Source: Dastarcus helophoroides
Lineage: Eukaryota > Arthropoda > Insecta > Coleoptera > Bothrideridae
Direction of reading: 5' to 3'
Assembly (NCBI GenBank): GCA_028583605.1
Contig: CM053335.1
Location: 13,671,053-13,735,052 of the forward strand
Length of the DNA: 64,000 nt
Shown here: positions 44,913-54,500 of the stretch, in pieces
Position numbering within the stretch: position 1 is the stretch's first letter
How the letters are laid out: each line of letters opens with the position of its first letter
Notes under the pieces: model-generated
The model's database searches: none
What the model was told of the DNA's origin: nothing
What the model saw: the letters and a program-made list of their open reading frames with translations, nothing else
Translations under genes and position numbers: made by a program

Positions 44913-46507
44913 TTAGTTTTCCTGCTGTGGGACTTGTCGACTTCTTGGGGCTGACCTACAGTCCTTCTTGAAGTGCCCCGGTTTGCCACAGTTGTAACAT
45001 GTGCTTCTGTTGGATCTGCCTTTTAGGGTTCTTACCAGTTCTTGGATGCTCGCGTCCATTTTCTTTAGGCTAGCGCTTATGTTCGCGTTCATTCCCTTTA
45101 CTTCCTTCGTGTTAGCACTCATACTCGCATTCATTTCTTTTATGTTAGCGCTCATGTTCGCGAGATCAGTGTCATTCGCGGCCTCTTCGATGTCAGCTTT
45201 CCTAATTCTCCGTGACGCCCCTGGCTCTGAAACCTTGTAAGCGGCTTCAACCTCCAAGGCTCTAATCAGTGCCTCCCTTGATGTTCGGACGTTCGACAGG
45301 CGTATCACTCTCTGAACTTCCGGGTCTCTTATTCCTTCTATGAAGATTCTAACTGCGTGAAGTTCCAGAAAATCGGTTGGTGCTGTTGGATAGGCAATAT
45401 ACGCCAGTCTTCTCACGTCAGCCTCGAATTCTTGCAGGGTTTCGCCACTTTTCTGCCTTCTTACTAGCAGCTGCGACTGGACAACTTGCTGCAAATGGTG
45501 GTCCCCAAATCTTAGCTCTAAAGCCCTAACTAGATCTTCATAATTGGCTTGTTCTTGATCCGATAGAGTTCGGAGTAATTCCAGAGCATCTCCGCGCAGG
45601 GATACCACTAATGAGGTTGCCTTTGCTTCTTCCGTCCACCGATTTGCCTTAGCAGCAGCTTCGAACTGTTTTCTGTAGGTCTGGAAGGATGTTTTCCCAT
45701 CATAGGTCGGAGGTTTCACTTTTTGGGAAGAGATAGCGGGTACACTTTCGGATTCGTGTTGTGTGACTTGTCCACTTAGCAACTTCTTCATGTTTTTTTC
45801 GATGTTGCTGAACTTTTTCTGTGTTGTATTTTCCAAATCAAGAAGCTTGCTGTTGAATTTTTCTTTTACTTCCCCAATTTCTTCCCTAACTTCGCCAATC
45901 TCTTCTTGCATTTCTTCTCGCATTCCTGTAATTTGTTCTTTCATTTCTTTTCTCATTCCGGTAATTTGTTCTTTCACTTCTTCTTTTATTTTTGCAACAT
46001 CTACTTCCATTTTTTCAGTTATATTTGCTAGTAGACTATGCAATTCTTGTTTTTCTGCATTCGTTTTTTGATCTTCTTCTTCTTTTTCCTGTCGTCTTCG
46101 TTCTTCATCTTGTCGTCTTCGTTCTTCCTCCTGTTCTTTTTCTTTTCGCCTTCGTTCTTCCTCTTGTTCTTTTTCTTGTCGTCTTTGTTCTTTCTTCTGT
46201 TCTTTTTCTTGTCGTCTTCGTTCTTCCTCCTGTTCTTTTTCTTGTCGTCTTCGTTCTTCCTCCTGTTCTTTTCTTGTCGTCTTTGTTCTTTCTCCTGTTA
46301 TTTTTCTTGTCGTCTTCGTTCTTCGTCTTGTCGTATTTGTTCTTCCTTCTGTTCTTTTTCTTGTCGTCTTCGTTCTTCTTCCTGTTCTTTTTATTGTCGT
46401 CTTCTTTCTTCATCTTGTCGCCTTCGTTCTTCATCGTGTTCTTTAAACATTGCTAATAACGCTTGCATTTGTTGTTCCATTTTGGCCGATTTTAATCTCG
46501 TATCCAT
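44913..46507 (-). pseudogene. gypsy gag polyprotein with CCHC zinc knuckle
   Basis: Structural protein that packages element RNA. The intact 376-codon frame runs from 46043 to 44913: coiled-coil N-terminus (EEVKEQITGMRKEMKEQ), capsid region (KPPTYDGKTSFQTYRKQFEA) and a single knuckle CYNCGKPGHFKKDC near the end. A better start lies at 46507 (MDTRLKSAKMEQQMQALLAM), followed by E/R/Q/K repeats encoded by tandem GAAGAACGAAGACGACAAG-type units at 46070-46440. That repeat contains stops and frame changes, so the longer gag is broken. Gag and pol are in different frames and overlap near 44913-44990, suggesting a programmed frameshift. Confidence 0.88.
46070..46440 (-). repeat. Gag minisatellite (Glu/Arg/Gln-rich coding repeat)
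   Basis: On the + strand CTTGTCGTCTTCGTTCTTCC alternates with TCCTGTTCTTTTT in roughly 33-bp units. The units encode EERRRQEKEQ-type sequence in gag sense; some copies carry small indels and stop codons. Confidence 0.8.
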
Positions 46508-46644
46508 AAAGCGTAGTAGAATGTTCAAGATTTTACTTGACGCGCCTCGTATAAACTATTTAACAGTTTAAAACAGACGAGATGAAGTCAACTACGGCAC
46601 CTGGCACGAATTTTTTTCGAGTAATAAAGCACAATTCACGAATA

Positions 46645-46662
46645 ATCCCGCTTCTGACACCA
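46645..46662 (-). promoter_or_regulatory. Primer binding site, tRNA-Leu type
   Basis: On the minus strand TGGTGTCAGAAGCGGGAT starts two bases after the 5' LTR. It is complementary to the 3' end expected of a leucine tRNA (ending in TGACACCA). Confidence 0.75.
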
Positions 46663-46664
46663 GA

Positions 46665-47039
46665 TGTTACGTGCGTTATCGGTTCGAATTGATACACGTG
46701 ATGGATTATACCCACTTTATTACTGAACTCAACTTGGATCACCACAATTGACAATTAACTCACTTATTATTGACTTCTACTAACTCACTAATTGCATTGA
46801 TTCTAACTAACTGACTCGAGGGAAAGCTGACCGCCTTTTTATAGTTTTGGCCCCCGACTTCTAGAACTTTTCGGCAGATAAGGCTTATCGTTTGCCGAAA
46901 TTTCTGGAACGCTTTTCTGCCATTTGTTTCGTTATCGCGGCTGCTTTCCCCTTAGCAGATCCTTCTAGAAACTTTTTTTATTTACTAAATTCTACAATTC
47001 TATTCTAAATCCTATTTCATCTATTTACATTGCGTTACA
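46665..47039 (-). repeat. 5' LTR of the gypsy element
   Basis: 375 bp; carries the element's promoter on the minus strand. Same ends as 40943-41315, followed by ATAA. Confidence 0.93.
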
Positions 47040-47270
47040 ATAACATATTCTCCTTTTTGAAGTCACTCTACTGCCATAAGTATCCTAATTTTAATATATA
47101 AATGCAAAGGTGTGTTTGTCTGCCTGTTTATACATTTTTCACCGCTTAATTACTAAAGTGATTTTAATGAAAATTTGTGTAGACGTATCTTGTGACGCGA
47201 GATCGTTAGTTAGTTGACCCGGGAGATGTCTCCAAATTAATATTATATCCGAAAAGAGAAAATAACTTTT

Positions 47271-47690
47271 CTCCATTTTCTATGTAAATAATGCAAAATC
47301 TGACAGCTGCAACAGCCTCTTGTAATATTAAGGCATAACCTTGTCTGACTTTACACGCGAGATTCTTTTAATAGAATGGTCTGACAGCGCCATCTAACGC
47401 CATAGGGCGCAACTTTGCTACCCAATATAGGTATACTCGGTGACTCGCTAGATAGCGAAATATACATAGGATCGTATTAACGAATTTGAACAAAACATCA
47501 TTCTATAATCTGCACAAATTATTTAAAACTGATCAAAGCAGATTAAGTTAACTTTGTTACTTTTATCCGAACTAATTTTATAAAAAAGAAGAGATATTTG
47601 ATCAATGGCAGCACCTATCGCTGTCTTACAGCAATCTATTTGGTTTTTAATTAGAACCAAAGAAAAAACAAAACGAACTGATTCATCAGT
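47271..47690 (+). repeat. Dispersed repeat, uninterrupted copy
   Basis: Read in reverse complement, it matches in order 7561-7699, 8085-8140 and 12076-12275, and so shows the state before the foldback and LINE insertions there. The segment just upstream (about 47095-47210: ATGCAAAGGTGTGTTTGTC, ATTTTAATGAAAATTTGTG) resembles a phrase common in insect mobile elements. No coding capacity; class unknown. Confidence 0.7.
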
Positions 47691-47826
47691 TTAACTTTTA
47701 ACAACTGTCTTTAATTTTTTACAATTTTTTCGTTTAGTTATAAAATAATTCACTTAAATAGGCAGGCGAAGTCACGGGTAATGCTGGTATAGGTATTTAT
47801 TGACATTTCTTTACTAGAATCATGAT

Positions 47827-48178
47827 TTTGGTGAAACGGACTGGTCCTTGGTTATCTTCAAAAATTGAAATACAAATCTTATCCCCTGAAACCAAGAAAG
47901 ATTAAAAAATACAACAAAGGTTACTCTAATGGGTTTCGATAGCCAAGCTTTTACCTTCTGAGAGATACCTAACGCGTTTCAATGGCCAAACTGTCTTCAG
48001 GGAAATAGTACAGTATCTCTCTGAAGATGATAGCTTGGCTGCCAAAACGCGTTAGAGCAAGCTTGGCTGCCAAAACGCGTTAGAGCAAGCTTGGCTGCCA
48101 AAACGCGTTAGAGCAAGCTTTGTTGTGTTTTTTAATCCTTTTTGATTTCAGAGGACAAGATTTGTATTTCAATTTTGA
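47827..48178. repeat. Palindromic repeat family, expanded copy
   Basis: Complete outer end (GGTGAAACGGACTGGTCC) and both arms. The inner right arm contains three direct 28-bp copies of AGCTTGGCTGCCAAAACGCG plus TTAGAGCA (about 48029-48118). Confidence 0.85.
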
Positions 48179-48479
48179 ATCATGATGATGCTTTGGTTTT
48201 CCCTATACCAAAATTCGAATTCCAGTTGATGGTAACGAGTAGTGATTTAAATATTAAGTTTAAGCTTCCCTCTGAAAGCATCTAACGGGAAACCAAATCG
48301 TTAATCCTTTAGCGAAATCGAGCAACTCTTAAGTCGGATGAAGCGACTAACATTCGGATCAAATGCTACATTTTCTGCATCCAAACGAAAACTGTTTCTA
48401 ATTTGTGCTATCTGGATATTATCATACGAAAATGGTAGCGATATAAATTTTATTTATATTTATTTACCTCGTATGCGTC
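48179..48479. other. Unique non-coding spacer
   Basis: No feature recognised. Confidence 0.35.
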
Positions 48480-48960
48480 CCTCAACTGGTTAGCTGTACC
48501 AATTCCGCCCAAGTTGTAAACAGCTGACCGGCGTCGCAGGAAAAATCACCAAAAACAAACAAGCTTTAATCAGGAGCACCCTTTTACATTATACCGAGGC
48601 ACACATCGACATTATCACACTCAAAAACGGTCACTGTCACAAAAAAAAAACAACCAAATTAGATCGGTCGCACCGAACGTAGCGACGTTGGGGGGCGGCG
48701 ACGTTTCGTCATTTCGCTTTGCCACATCATCATTGCGAAACCTCCGCACGTGGTCGATTCGCACAGAACACTAACGACGCCGGCGTCGAGAGAGAGACGT
48801 CGTCGGGGTGGGACGCACCCCACCATACTGTCTGTCAGGATACGCTGACCCGCCACGTCGATAGGGGATGATGCCTTCAACGCAATTCCCGAATTATGAT
48901 TTTTTAATCGTTGCGGATCAACATCGAAGCCGGAATACCCGTCTCGGAATCCGGACACTC
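48480..48960. other. GC- and CpG-rich island
   Basis: Markedly richer in G+C than its surroundings, with phrases such as GGGGGGCGGCGACGTTTCGTC split by CpG steps. A 99-codon minus-strand frame (48659-48958) spans it, but I recognise no domain. It could be a promoter or first exon of an unseen gene, or a fragment of a GC-rich transposon. Confidence 0.35.
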
Positions 48961-49317
48961 GAATCCCTAACGCTTAGATTACAGAATTCTGAAGCGTTCT
49001 ACTAAACCAGGGATATGTCGGAAGCTGCTCGGTTTTAAGCCAAAGCAGTTTTAGACGATTTTTTATCAGGTTCATTAGCGGCGGCCTCATTGACGAAATA
49101 TTACAATTTTTTTTTAATTCGATAACGTTTTTAGGTAATGTTAGATAGCATCTCTGTTATCAAGTTTTTATTGTAGAGTTAGGTTGCAATAGATCAGAGT
49201 TTTGGAACCAAAAACTGGTTTCAATTTTATTTGATTTCTTCAGTTTGGTATCCCAACTCGACACTTCATCCTAAGAATAGCGCCATCTATCGGTCTGTTA
49301 ATAAAACTGTGAAATAC

Positions 49318-49520
49318 TTGAAATACAAATCTTGTTCCCTGAAACCAAGAAAGATTGAAAAACACAACAACGTGTTTCGATAGCCAAGCTATCATCATAC
49401 TTGCCACAAATGTTTCAGATGGAAGTAATTTTTTAATAAAACATTAAAATACAGAACTTGTCCCCTGAAACCAAGAAAGATTAAAAAACACAACAAAGGT
49501 TGCTCTAGGTTGCTCTACAT
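49318..49520. repeat. Two truncated palindromic-family arms
   Basis: Left arms at about 49318-49398 and 49443-49515, in the same orientation, each starting near AATACA(A/G)A(T/A)CTTGT. They lack right arms. A diverged relative of the 22.3 kb foldback (GAACCAAAAACTGGTTTC) lies just upstream at about 49195-49290. Confidence 0.7.
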
Positions 49521-49611
49521 TAACTTTTCACTAAAAAGCTTATGAATATTTACCTTAAAATGCTTTAATCTCAATATTAGACTTTTTGTCGAAATTTTGG
49601 TGATCTTTTTA

Positions 49612-49791
49612 AAATTTTGACAAAATTTGACAAAAAAGTTTAAATTCAGAAAGGAAAGAATTCGATACTTTTAAAAAATACAGGGAAAAGGTTCAAACTC
49701 TAGTTTTTGAACCTTTTCCCTATATTTTTTAAAAGTATCGAATTCTGTTCTTTCTGAATCTAAACTTTTTTGTTAAATTTAGTCAAAATTT
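49612..49791. repeat. Palindrome, ~85-bp arms, 8-bp loop
   Basis: Left arm includes AAGAATTCGATACTTTTAAA and GGGAAAAGGTTCAAA; the right arm mirrors them as TTTGAACCTTTTCCC and TTTAAAAGTATCGAATTCT. The loop is near 49697-49703. Arms differ by a few bases. Confidence 0.85.
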
Positions 49792-50214
49792 CAAAAACGG
49801 TCACAGTTTTTGAAAATAAGGTCAAACATTTGATGAAACCCAACATTTTCTAAAAATTTCGGAACTTCGAGATGAATCAATATATTCAAAATAAATAGAA
49901 ATATTGAAAACGAAATTTTCGAAATAGTTATTTCCAAAAATTAAATATTTATAGAAACATCGTGGAATTTTTAATATTTCTTTTTGTTTTTATTGTTAAT
50001 AGAATTTAAAAGTTTATGAAAAAACGAAAATTGTTAATAAAGACAAATATTTGAAAAAGAAGAACGTTAAAAAAAATCAAAATATGTCCAAATAACTCAG
50101 AATTTTAAAGCATTTGAATTTTAAAAAACCAAAATTTGTAGAAAATTTGAAATTTTGAGAGTCGATCTATGGAAGGTAGACAATGTGAACAAAGTGGATA
50201 TTTTAAAACCTTGA
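49792..50214 (+). repeat. AT-rich low-complexity DNA
   Basis: GAAATTTTCGAAATA-type phrases; no gene seen. Confidence 0.5.
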
Positions 50215-50335
50215 CATTTTCAAAATGAATCGAAATTTTCGAAATGAAGCGGAATTTTCGAAATGTATCGAAATTTTCGAAATGAATCGAAATTTTCGAA
50301 ATGAACCGAAATTTTCGAAATGAATCGAAATTCTC
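50215..50335 (+). repeat. Minisatellite, 19-bp unit, six copies
   Basis: CGAAATTTTCGAAATGAAT repeated six times with one or two changes per unit. The centre of each unit is itself a palindrome (AATTTTCGAAA-like). Confidence 0.85.
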
Positions 50336-50409
50336 AATAAAATACGTATCTACAAATAAGTCGGGATTTTCAAAAGTGCGACCCAAGCTTTCTTTTTTTT
50401 CATGTAGGC

Positions 50410-50718
50410 CAGGGGCCTCCATAGGGCCTTAGAACCATACTGAATGCTCCAAGGCCAAAATCGTTTTAATTTTTCGGACATCTGGTGATCAAAAGCTGAA
50501 ATATAATATATTTTGACTGTACACTAACAGATGGCGCTAGTGGTAATTTTGAAATCACAGCCAGCGTTGCCAGATTAGTAGAACTTTTACTAGATTTAGT
50601 AGAATTTTATCCAAATTATCACAGCAATGATAAAAACGATAAGCCATTAGTTATCGGGGGCCGGACTGATCCACTGGCGGACCAATTTGGCACGCAGGCC
50701 GTAGTTTGGAGACCCCTG
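50410..50718. mobile_element. hAT-like MITE, 309 bp
   Basis: Left end CAGGGGCCTCCATAG, right end complementary to CAGGGGTCTCCAAAC, the latter a classic hAT terminus. Flanks ATGTAGGC and ATTTGGAC agree at 5 of 8 positions, a possible decayed 8-bp duplication. No coding capacity. Confidence 0.55.
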
Positions 50719-50841
50719 ATTTGGACGAAGGGGTGGATGTCAGTGTCTTTATAAAATGTTACGAAATTTTTTGCAATTTTAACCATTTTATCGAAATTTT
50801 TGTGCTTACAAAGTTAATCTTGCGGTTTTTATTATTTTTCT

Positions 50842-51051
50842 CTAAGGGTCCTTTTAGATTAGACATTTTATTCCGTATATTTCTCTGACATAAATGTCAA
50901 CTATCCTGAGAGGAGCTATCCAAGACTTATCTACACAGCTGGAAGGAGATAGCTTCTCTCAGGATAGTTGAGACTTATGTCAAAGAGAAAATATATTTTA
51001 TGTCAGAGAGAAATGTACGGAATAAAGTGTGTAGTGTAAACTCACCCTAAG
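50842..51051. mobile_element. Foldback MITE, ~53-bp TIRs plus inner hairpin
   Basis: Starts CTAAGGGTCCTTTTAGATT and ends with the related complement (CTCACCCTAAG). Inside, TGTCAACTATCCTGAGAG pairs with CTCTCAGGATAGTTGAGAC. No coding capacity. Confidence 0.75.
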
Positions 51052-51058
51052 ACTACTA

Positions 51059-51449
51059 TTCGTTCCATTCCTGCTGATTGGCATTTTCTTCGCCAATTCC
51101 TTCTTACAGACGTCTAAATTTTCAGTTATTTCTTTTTTTAAGGAATGGCAATCTTTTATAGATTGCCCCAAACAGCGATTGCATTAGATCTTAGTTTGTC
51201 AATCGCTGTTTGTAATGCCGGCTCCACACTCGCGCCACGAAAGCCCGCGAACGCGAGTGGAGGCTTTCGCGTTCGCGCTTCACGCTGTTCCCCATTTGAA
51301 GTCGATTTTTTGATCCGCGTGGCATGTTTTTCGTGCAAAAATCGTGCACGAATCGCAGAGTGAATTCACGCAGCGATTCACGCGCGAGTGTGGAGCCGCC
51401 ATAAGAAGCAACTGGCGAAGAAAATGCCAATCAGCAGGAATGGAATTAA
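51059..51449. mobile_element. Foldback element containing an inner MITE
   Basis: Outer arms: TCCATTCCTGCTGATTGGCA and TTTTCTTCGCCA at 51062-51095, mirrored at 51412-51446. The internal phrase AAACAGCGATTG is shared with the element at 34046-34406. The inner GC-rich MITE spans about 51217-51400. Confidence 0.75.
51217..51400. mobile_element. GC-rich MITE with 16-bp TIRs
   Basis: GGCTCCACACTCGCGC at the left, GCGCGAGTGTGGAGCC at the right. The interior has further CpG-rich inverted motifs (GCGAACGCGAG, GCGTTCGCGC). Open frames across it on both strands are by-products. Confidence 0.8.
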
Positions 51450-51591
51450 GGAAACTTCGCAAAGACGCTACAGAAAATATCTAAACTATTATTCTACTGA
51501 AACAGAAATATGTAATACGTGAATATCCAAAACGTCATTCAAGAGTCATTACTGATGTGAAATGTGGTAAAGAGTTGACGTTTGTTTCTAG

Positions 51592-54500
51592 ATGGATGGT
51601 CGCATTCACGATTGCAAATTCTCGTACAACGCGGGAGGTGTAGCCAGAAATATTTCGGAAGCGATGAGCAAAATGGGTCACGTTCCGGTCTTCATTTCAG
51701 CCGTCGGTGATGATCAACCTGGCAACTTCCTGAAGAGCAAGATTCCAACCGAATGCAACCAAAATGTCATCACTGTGCCAAACCAAAGTACCGCCCAATG
51801 CACAGTCGTTTTGGACTCGACTGGCGACTGTAACTTCATACTGGGGGACATGGGGATCCACCAGGTGATCACCCCTGATGTTGTAAGTTGAGTGTCAACT
51901 TAGATTTTTTTGGAAATTTCAACCTTTCTGAAAATTTCTCTTTCAATGTATCGAATTTTTTTAAATATTTTGACTCATCTCGAAGTTTTGAAATATTTGG
52001 AAAATTTTGACTTCTATCAAATGTTTGACGTTATTTTCGAAAATGTTGACTTTTTTTTGAAATTTCAACTCGAAATTTCAACTCGAAATTCGCCTCTTTT
52101 TGCAAATCTGACTATTTTTAAATTCGATTTTTTCATAACGTTGCAATTCTTTTTGAAAATTTGATTTTTTAATAGTTTCGATTTTTGAAAACATTGACGT
52201 TTTAAAGTGTTTAAGTTTTTTAATTAAACTTTTACAAAATTTTGACTTTTCAAAGCTTCTGAAAATTTCCCCTTCAATGTTTCAAATTTTTTTGAACATT
52301 TTAGCTCATCTGGAAGTTTTTAAATGTTTGGAAAATTTTGACTTCTGGCAAATGTTTGACGGTTTTTTCGAAAATTCTGAGTTTTTCTTTAAATTTCGAC
52401 TCGAAATTTCATCTCTTTTTGCAAATCTGTCTATTTTAAGATCCAATTTTTTCAAAACGTTTCAATTTTTTTCGAAAATTTGATTTTTTTTTTGATAGTT
52501 TAGATTTTTGAGAACATTGACTTTCTAAAGTGTTTGATTTTTTTTAATTCGAATTCTTTCAAAAGTTTAACTTTTTTTTGGAAATTTCAACATTTCTGAA
52601 AATGTCCCTTTCAATATATCAAATTTTTTTGAATATTTTGGCTCATCTCGGAGTTTTGTAATGTTTGGAAAATATTGACTTCTAAAAAATGTTTGACGTT
52701 ATTTTCGAAAATTTTGACTTTTTTTGAAATTTCGACTCGAAATTTCACCTCTTTTTGCAAATCTGACTATTTTTAAATTCGATTTTTTCATAATGTTGCA
52801 ATTCTTTTTAAAAATTTGATTTTTTTGATAGTTTAGATTTTTGAGAACATTGACTCTCTAAAGTGTTTAATTTTTTTTAATTCAAATTCTTTCAAAAGTT
52901 TAACTTTTCTTTGGAAATTTCAACGTTTCTGAAAATGTCCCTTTCAATATATCAAATTTTGTTCAATATTTTGGCTCATCTCGGAGTTTTAAAATGTTTG
53001 GAAAATATTGACTTCTATCAAATGTTTGACCTTATCTTCGAAAATTTCACCTCTTTTTCCAAATCTGACTATTTTTACATTCAATTTTTTCGAAACGTTT
53101 CAATTTTGTTCGAAAATTTGATTTTTTTGATAGTTTCGATTTTTGAAAACATTGACGCTTTAAAGTGTTTAATTTTTTAATTCGACTTTTTCAAAATGTT
53201 GATTTTTTGGAAATTTCAACGTTTCTGAAAATTTCCTCTTCCATATTTCAATTTTTTTTGAATATTTTGACTCATATCCAAAGTTTTGAATTGTTTGGAA
53301 AATTTTGACTTCTAACAAATGTTTGACGTTATTTCTGGAAATTTTGACTTCTGTTGAAATTTCGATTCGAAATTTCACCTCTTTTTGCAAATCTGACTAT
53401 TTTTAAATTCGATTTTTTCATAACGTTGCAATTCTTTTTGAAAATTTGATGTTTTTGATAGTTTCGATTTTTGAAAAAATTGACGCTTTAAAATGTTTAA
53501 TTTTTTTAATTCGACTTTTTCAAAATGTTGACTTTTAGGAAATTTTAACGTTTCTGAAAATTTCCCCTTCAATATTTCAATTTTTTTAAATATTTTGACT
53601 CACATCGGAAGTTTTGAAATGTTTGGAAAATTTTGACTTCTAACAAACGTTTGACGTTATTTTCGAAAATTTTGACTTTTTTTGAAATTTTGACTCGAAA
53701 TTTCACCTCTTTTTGCAAATCTGTCCATTTTTAAATCCAATTTTTTCAAAAAGTTTCAATTTTTTTCGAAAATTTGATTTTTTTGATAGTTTCAATTTTT
53801 GAAAACATTGACGCTTTAAAGTGTTTAATTTTTTTAATTCGACTTTTTCAAAATGTTGACTTTTTTTGGAAATTTTAACGTTTCTGAAAATTTCCCCTTC
53901 AATATTTCAATTTTTTTGAATATTTTGACTCATATCGAAAGTTTTGAAATGTTTGGAAAATTTTGACTTCTAACAAACGTTTGACGTTATTTTCGAAAAT
54001 TGTGACTTTTTTTGAAATTTCGACTCGAAATTTCACCTCTTTTTGCAAATCTGTCCATTTTTAAATCCAATTTTTTCAAAAAGTTTCAATTTTTTTCGAA
54101 AATTTGATTTTTTTGATAGTTTCAATTTTTGAAAACATTGACGCTTTAAAGTGTTTAATTTTTTTAATTCGACTTTTTCAAAATGTTGACTTTTTGGAAA
54201 TTTCAACGTTTGTTCGACTTTTTTCCAAAATTTGAACTTTTTTTTTAAAAATTTCAAATTTATTTTAATTGGACTTTTATTTGAAAAGTTCGATTTGTTT
54301 TTTCACTTTTTTGTAAAATTGTTTTTTATTTAAAATTTTGACATTTCTGAAATTTTCGAAATTTTGACTTTTTTTGAAAATTTCCAGCTTTTATAATTAA
54401 AATCATTCACGTTTATTCAAACTTATGTCAATTACTCGAAATTTTCATTTTTTTTAAGTTCCCCTTTTTTTCGAAAATTTTGACTTTTTTCGAAAATTTT

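Larger units (their letters stand above)
40943..47039 (-). mobile_element. Full-length Ty3/gypsy LTR retrotransposon (defective)
   Basis: 6.1 kb element, read on the minus strand: 5' LTR, PBS, gag, protease, reverse transcriptase, RNase H, integrase, PPT, 3' LTR. The order RT-RNaseH-integrase defines Ty3/gypsy (Metaviridae-type). It is flanked by ATAA on both sides (40939-40942, 47040-47043), the 4-bp duplication typical of the group. The LTRs differ at only a handful of positions (about 2% by eye), so the insertion is fairly recent. No envelope-like frame follows integrase. Pol carries stop codons at 44377, 42657 and 41895 and a frameshift near 43000, so it is not autonomous. Confidence 0.95.

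Noticed and set aside
42127..44971. Several + strand frames of 66-177 codons across the gypsy element
   Set aside because: They are antisense shadows of the minus-strand gag-pol genes.
46105..46434. 109-codon Lys/Arg/Asn-rich minus-strand frame
   Set aside because: Shifted reading of the gag Glu/Arg/Gln repeat; no independent support.
47095..47210. Helitron-like leader phrase (ATGCAAAGGTGTGTTTGTC)
   Set aside because: The wording is common in insect repeats, but I found neither a CTRR hairpin end nor a Rep/helicase frame.
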